Of a stretch of 7,063 nucleotides of DNA, positions 5,100 through 7,063 are shown in pieces (positions within the stretch are counted from its first letter, which is position 1; the number at the start of each line of letters is the position of its first letter). The notes under the pieces are model-generated. The model searched no databases. It saw nothing but the letters and a program-made list of their open reading frames with translations, and was not told the origin of the DNA. The DNA is from a bacterium (GTDB lineage: Bacteria; Pseudomonadota; Alphaproteobacteria; Rhizobiales; Xanthobacteraceae), in NCBI GenBank assembly GCA_029946075.1, contig JAQSDT010000118.1, positions 1 to 7,063 of the forward strand, read 5' to 3'. The position numbers were made by a program, and so were the translations under genes.

Positions 5100-6092
5100 C
5101 TATAGCTCAGCCAGAAACTCCATCTTCGCATTTTCGTAGGAAAATCTTGTTTTGTCGGTCAATTCCTCAGCCCAATTGTCGCTGTTTGATCGATCCTGGT
5201 CTAATTTCCAGTTCAATCGATTCATGACCCGATTTGCAGTTGTTCCCGGGCTCACACGGGCGAAGTCAAGTAACTCGTCGAGGTCAAAGAACGGACATTT
5301 GATGACCTCGTTTACGATAGCTCCTGCGACGATCGAGTACGCGTAGGGTTCGTTGTTAAACTTCATGTGGCCAACAACGGACGCAAAGGCATTGAAAATG
5401 CGGAGCAAGCCACTTGGGGGGATATGATCGGAGATGGCTAAAAGTTTATCGGTCGGTTGATCGCGAAATAGAAGTGAAGCAACCTCTACGATTATTTCGC
5501 TCTCTCGCTCGATGAAGTTCCTTCGCGAATCCCAGAAGGCGCTTGTCCCAGTATCAGCAATTTTCAGGGCAATCCCGTCAGGGTAAAGGTGTTCATCCTC
5601 ACCGTCGTCGTCGAATATGATGACATTTCCTAGGTGAGGATCTCCGTGCAGGACGCCTTTGCCGTAGAGATAAGTTAATGCGCGCGAATACAATCGCCAA
5701 ACGGCTATGCGCTCGCTCAACGAGCGGCTCTCATGTAGCCACGATTTCGCGGACTGTCCGTCAATGAATTCCATCACAGCGAACGGGTGTCCGTCGTCGC
5801 TCCTTCCAAATCTGTGCGTTGTTACGAATAGCGGGTGACTAATGTTCGCGATCTTCTTGGTTTCAAGTTGAGAGCGAGCCACGCCGCGCGCTTTCCAAAT
5901 CTTAACCGCGATGCGTCGGTCGAGTAAGCTGTCACGGGCAGCGAAGACGACGCCGTTTGCTCCCTCGGCGATTTCGTCAACAAAAGTAATGTCTGGAAAT
6001 TCGTGCGTACGTCCGTCAATGCGCACGCGACCTTGATCAAGTGTTGGTCGGCCGCTAGGGCGCACCTTAAGGGGCGTTCTTTTGCGACTCAT
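5100..6092 (-). CDS. Atypical eukaryotic-type protein kinase homologue, 330 aa
   Basis: A single-domain protein-kinase-fold protein, predicted soluble. Seen: glycine-rich loop EGANGVVF (43-50), AVK lysine K64, likely helix-C glutamate E77, hinge MEFIDG (107-112), catalytic loop LHGDPHLGN (148-156) with D151 and N156, and the metal site IADTGTS with D180. All residues needed for ATP and metal binding are present. The loop is HGD rather than HRD, and DFG is DTG. HGD loops are typical of small-molecule phosphotransferases (APH) and of some bacterial kinases, so the substrate may not be protein. After about residue 210 the C-lobe is short and unlike a standard kinase; the tail (210-330) is uncharacterised. 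ATG 6092 is preferred; an in-frame TTG at 6140 would add 16 residues. No strong ribosome site is visible for either. Sampled composition is about 48% GC (5401-5520) against about 70% in part of the histidine kinase, suggesting transfer. No partner phosphatase or sensor gene adjoins it. Confidence 0.85.
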   Translation of the reverse strand: MSRKRTPLKVRPSGRPTLDQGRVRIDGRTHEFPDITFVDEIAEGANGVVFAARDSLLDRRIAVKIWKARGVARSQLETKKIANISHPLFVTTHRFGRSDDGHPFAVMEFIDGQSAKSWLHESRSLSERIAVWRLYSRALTYLYGKGVLHGDPHLGNVIIFDDDGEDEHLYPDGIALKIADTGTSAFWDSRRNFIERESEIIVEVASLLFRDQPTDKLLAISDHIPPSGLLRIFNAFASVVGHMKFNNEPYAYSIVAGAIVNEVIKCPFFDLDELLDFARVSPGTTANRVMNRLNWKLDQDRSNSDNWAEELTDKTRFSYENAKMEFLAEL

Positions 6093-6140
6093 AGGTATTT
6101 GATGGCCCGTCGAAGGAAGCTTGCGTGATGGGGAATTCAA

Positions 6141-6547
6141 AAGAGCACTATCTGTACGATAGTTTTGATATATTTGCTACCCGGTCTGCAGGTCGATCGA
6201 TGCCGCCGCCTGCAACGTTCGATATCGACGCACCGCCGGGAAGCGCGAACCTGACTGCTTGGAAATTTGCGCTATTCCGCGATGCGCACCCGGCGCGCTC
6301 TATCGCGTCGACGCGGTGCAACGGATGTCAGGTGCAAAGTGTCCGAGGGCTGAACCAATTTCATGAATGATGGCATTATCCCGCTGATTTGCCCGACGTG
6401 TCAAACCGGTCAGGGCGGGGCGTAGCCGTCACGTCGGCGGCAATTTTCTACTTTGCATGGGGTTGTTTTCGATATTTTGATTCGACGGCGCCGACGAGCG
6501 GCCAAACGTCGAAGAAATATCGCAATCGGGATGGGTCGGCGGGGCGA
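6141..6547. other. Intergenic region between kinase gene and tRNA-Val
   Basis: About 400 bases with no convincing gene. The plus-strand frames at 6125-6370 and 6389-6952 lack ribosome sites and conserved-looking sequence, and the second runs antisense through the tRNA. The left part (6141-6180) is AT-rich, holds the dyad at 6147-6163 and is the likely promoter region of the kinase gene. The stretch 6368-6480 resembles, from memory, intergenic sequence seen repeatedly in Bradyrhizobium genomes; that is a recollection and has not been tested. Confidence 0.45.
6147..6163. promoter_or_regulatory. Dyad upstream of the kinase gene (operator candidate)
   Basis: ACTATC (6147-6152) and GATAGT (6158-6163) form a perfect inverted repeat with a five-base TGTAC centre, 55-71 bases upstream of the kinase ATG in the AT-rich leader. 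The size and spacing suit a dimeric repressor or the stem of an RNA leader. No regulator gene is nearby, and no -35/-10 pair could be fixed. Confidence 0.35.
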
Positions 6548-6622
6548 TGGTGGACGCACAAGGGATCGAACCTTGGACCTCTCCCGTGTGAAGGGAACGC
6601 TCTCCCGCTGAGCTATGCGTCC
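6548..6622 (-). tRNA. tRNA-Val (anticodon CAC)
   Basis: A full cloverleaf is read on the minus strand. Acceptor stem: GGACGCA with TGCGTCC. D arm: GCTC/GAGC with loop AGCGGGA. Anticodon arm: TTCCC/GGGAG closing loop TTCACAC, so the anticodon is CAC, reading the valine codon GUG. Five-base variable loop, then T arm CAAGG/CCTTG with loop TTCGATC. The discriminator is A at 6551 and CCA is encoded at 6548-6550. The one irregular pair is a T-G wobble at the top of the anticodon stem. The 3' end faces the atypical kinase gene, the side on which tRNA-targeting integrative elements usually insert. Confidence 0.96.
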
Positions 6623-6713
6623 GGGAACGGCAAAATCGTGGGCCGCAAGAGCCGCGATTTACGAAGTGCGGCCCCCCGGTGTCAAGCCAACAGTAGGGCC
6701 GAATCCGCTCTAA

Positions 6714-7063
6714 TTACGCGCCCTGCTGGCGGGCGCGGGAGGCGTGGGACTGCAGCGCGCGGATGCGCTCGGCGAGCGTGCCGCCGCCTTCGGACGGGAC
6801 CAGCGGCGCTGCGACGCCGTTGCCGGCGATGTCGTTGGCGGGTTTTGCGGGTTTTGGCGCGGCCGGTTCCGCGGCCAGCATGGCCTCGATCGCCGAGTTC
6901 GGGCCTTCCAGCTGCATGGCGAGTTTGGCGACTTCGGCGGCGATGTCGTTGATGCGCTCGCGCAGCAGCGCGTTTTCCATGCGCTCGGTCGCCCAGGAGC
7001 TTTCGGCCTGCTGCTGGATCGCGTTGAGGTCGCGCATCAGCTTGGCGCGGTCGTCGCGCGCGA
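6714..7063 (-). CDS. Uncharacterised coiled-coil-rich protein, C-terminal part
   Basis: The last 116 residues or so of a protein whose start lies beyond the right edge; the frame is open to the window end and stops with TAA at 6714-6716. The first half is heptad-like and charged (LMRDLNAIQQQAESSW..ERMENALLRERINDIAAEVAKLAMQ), suggesting a coiled coil. An Ala/Pro/Lys-rich linker follows (AAEPAAPKPAKPAND), then a C-terminal helix (LAERIRALQSHASRARQQ). An internal Met at 7037 is not assumed to be the start, because coding character continues upstream of it. No enzyme motif is present. The composition would suit a structural or scaffold protein, but this is only an impression. It reads towards tRNA-Val, with 91 bases between them. 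Confidence 0.75.
   Translation of the reverse strand, partial: ARDDRAKLMRDLNAIQQQAESSWATERMENALLRERINDIAAEVAKLAMQLEGPNSAIEAMLAAEPAAPKPAKPANDIAGNGVAAPLVPSEGGGTLAERIRALQSHASRARQQGA

Noticed and set aside
4799..5131. Minus-strand open frame of 110 aa after the kinase gene
   Set aside because: Covers the antisense of the decayed duplicate and overlaps the end of the kinase gene; no support.
6093..6140. TTG start at 6140 for the atypical kinase (16 more residues)
   Set aside because: No ribosome site, and ATG at 6092 is the more usual codon; kept only as an alternative.
4958..6547. att-type direct repeat of the tRNA-Val 3' end
   Set aside because: I looked for a second copy of the T-arm/acceptor 3' sequence to the left of the tRNA and saw none in the window.
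6389..6952. Plus-strand open frame of 187 aa
   Set aside because: Runs antisense through tRNA-Val and the coiled-coil gene.
1..7063. CRISPR array, insertion sequence or complete defence island
   Set aside because: No regularly spaced repeats, transposase, integrase or nuclease genes are visible.

Overview
The window reads as high-GC alphaproteobacterial DNA, most likely from the Bradyrhizobium/Rhodopseudomonas/Nitrobacter group. The grounds are the strong GC bias of codons, the intergenic palindrome at 3483-3570 whose spurious translation contains the 'WMPGTSPGMT' string familiar from those genomes, and tiny hypothetical proteins of a style common there. This is an inference from style and no alignment was run.

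Positions 1-2945 (minus strand) hold a compact three-gene phosphorelay in the order hybrid histidine kinase (731 aa), Hpt phosphotransferase (121 aa), response regulator (cut off by the left edge). Both junctions are four-base stop/start overlaps, so the genes are probably translationally coupled. Every phospho-site is visible: kinase H351, kinase receiver D653, Hpt H57, regulator D63. The sensor is a double-Cache-like extracytoplasmic domain between two membrane segments. About 330 bases upstream (2946-3275) contain no convincing gene.

Positions 3276-4957 hold a string of very small genes: a 59-aa protein (+), a nested palindromic repeat, a 75-aa two-helix membrane protein (-), an 82-aa two-helix membrane protein (+), a 63-aa protein (+) and a 49-aa protein with two DnaJ-type CxxCxGxG zinc motifs (+). 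A frameshifted, start-less duplicate of the 63-aa gene follows (4769-4957). The 59-aa and 63-aa proteins can be aligned end to end, so the window contains two live members and one dead member of the same tiny protein family.

Positions 5100-6092 (minus) encode a single-domain eukaryotic-type protein kinase homologue with an unusual HGD catalytic loop and a DTG in place of DFG. Its base composition is visibly less GC-rich than its neighbours. It lies downstream of the 3' end of a tRNA-Val(CAC) gene (6548-6622, minus), which fits acquired DNA next to a tRNA. No att repeat or integrase was found.

At the right edge (6714-7063, minus) is the C-terminal part of an uncharacterised, coiled-coil-rich protein. 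The best candidates for something new are the tiny paralogous protein family and the isolated atypical kinase. No complete new multi-gene system can be demonstrated from this window alone.
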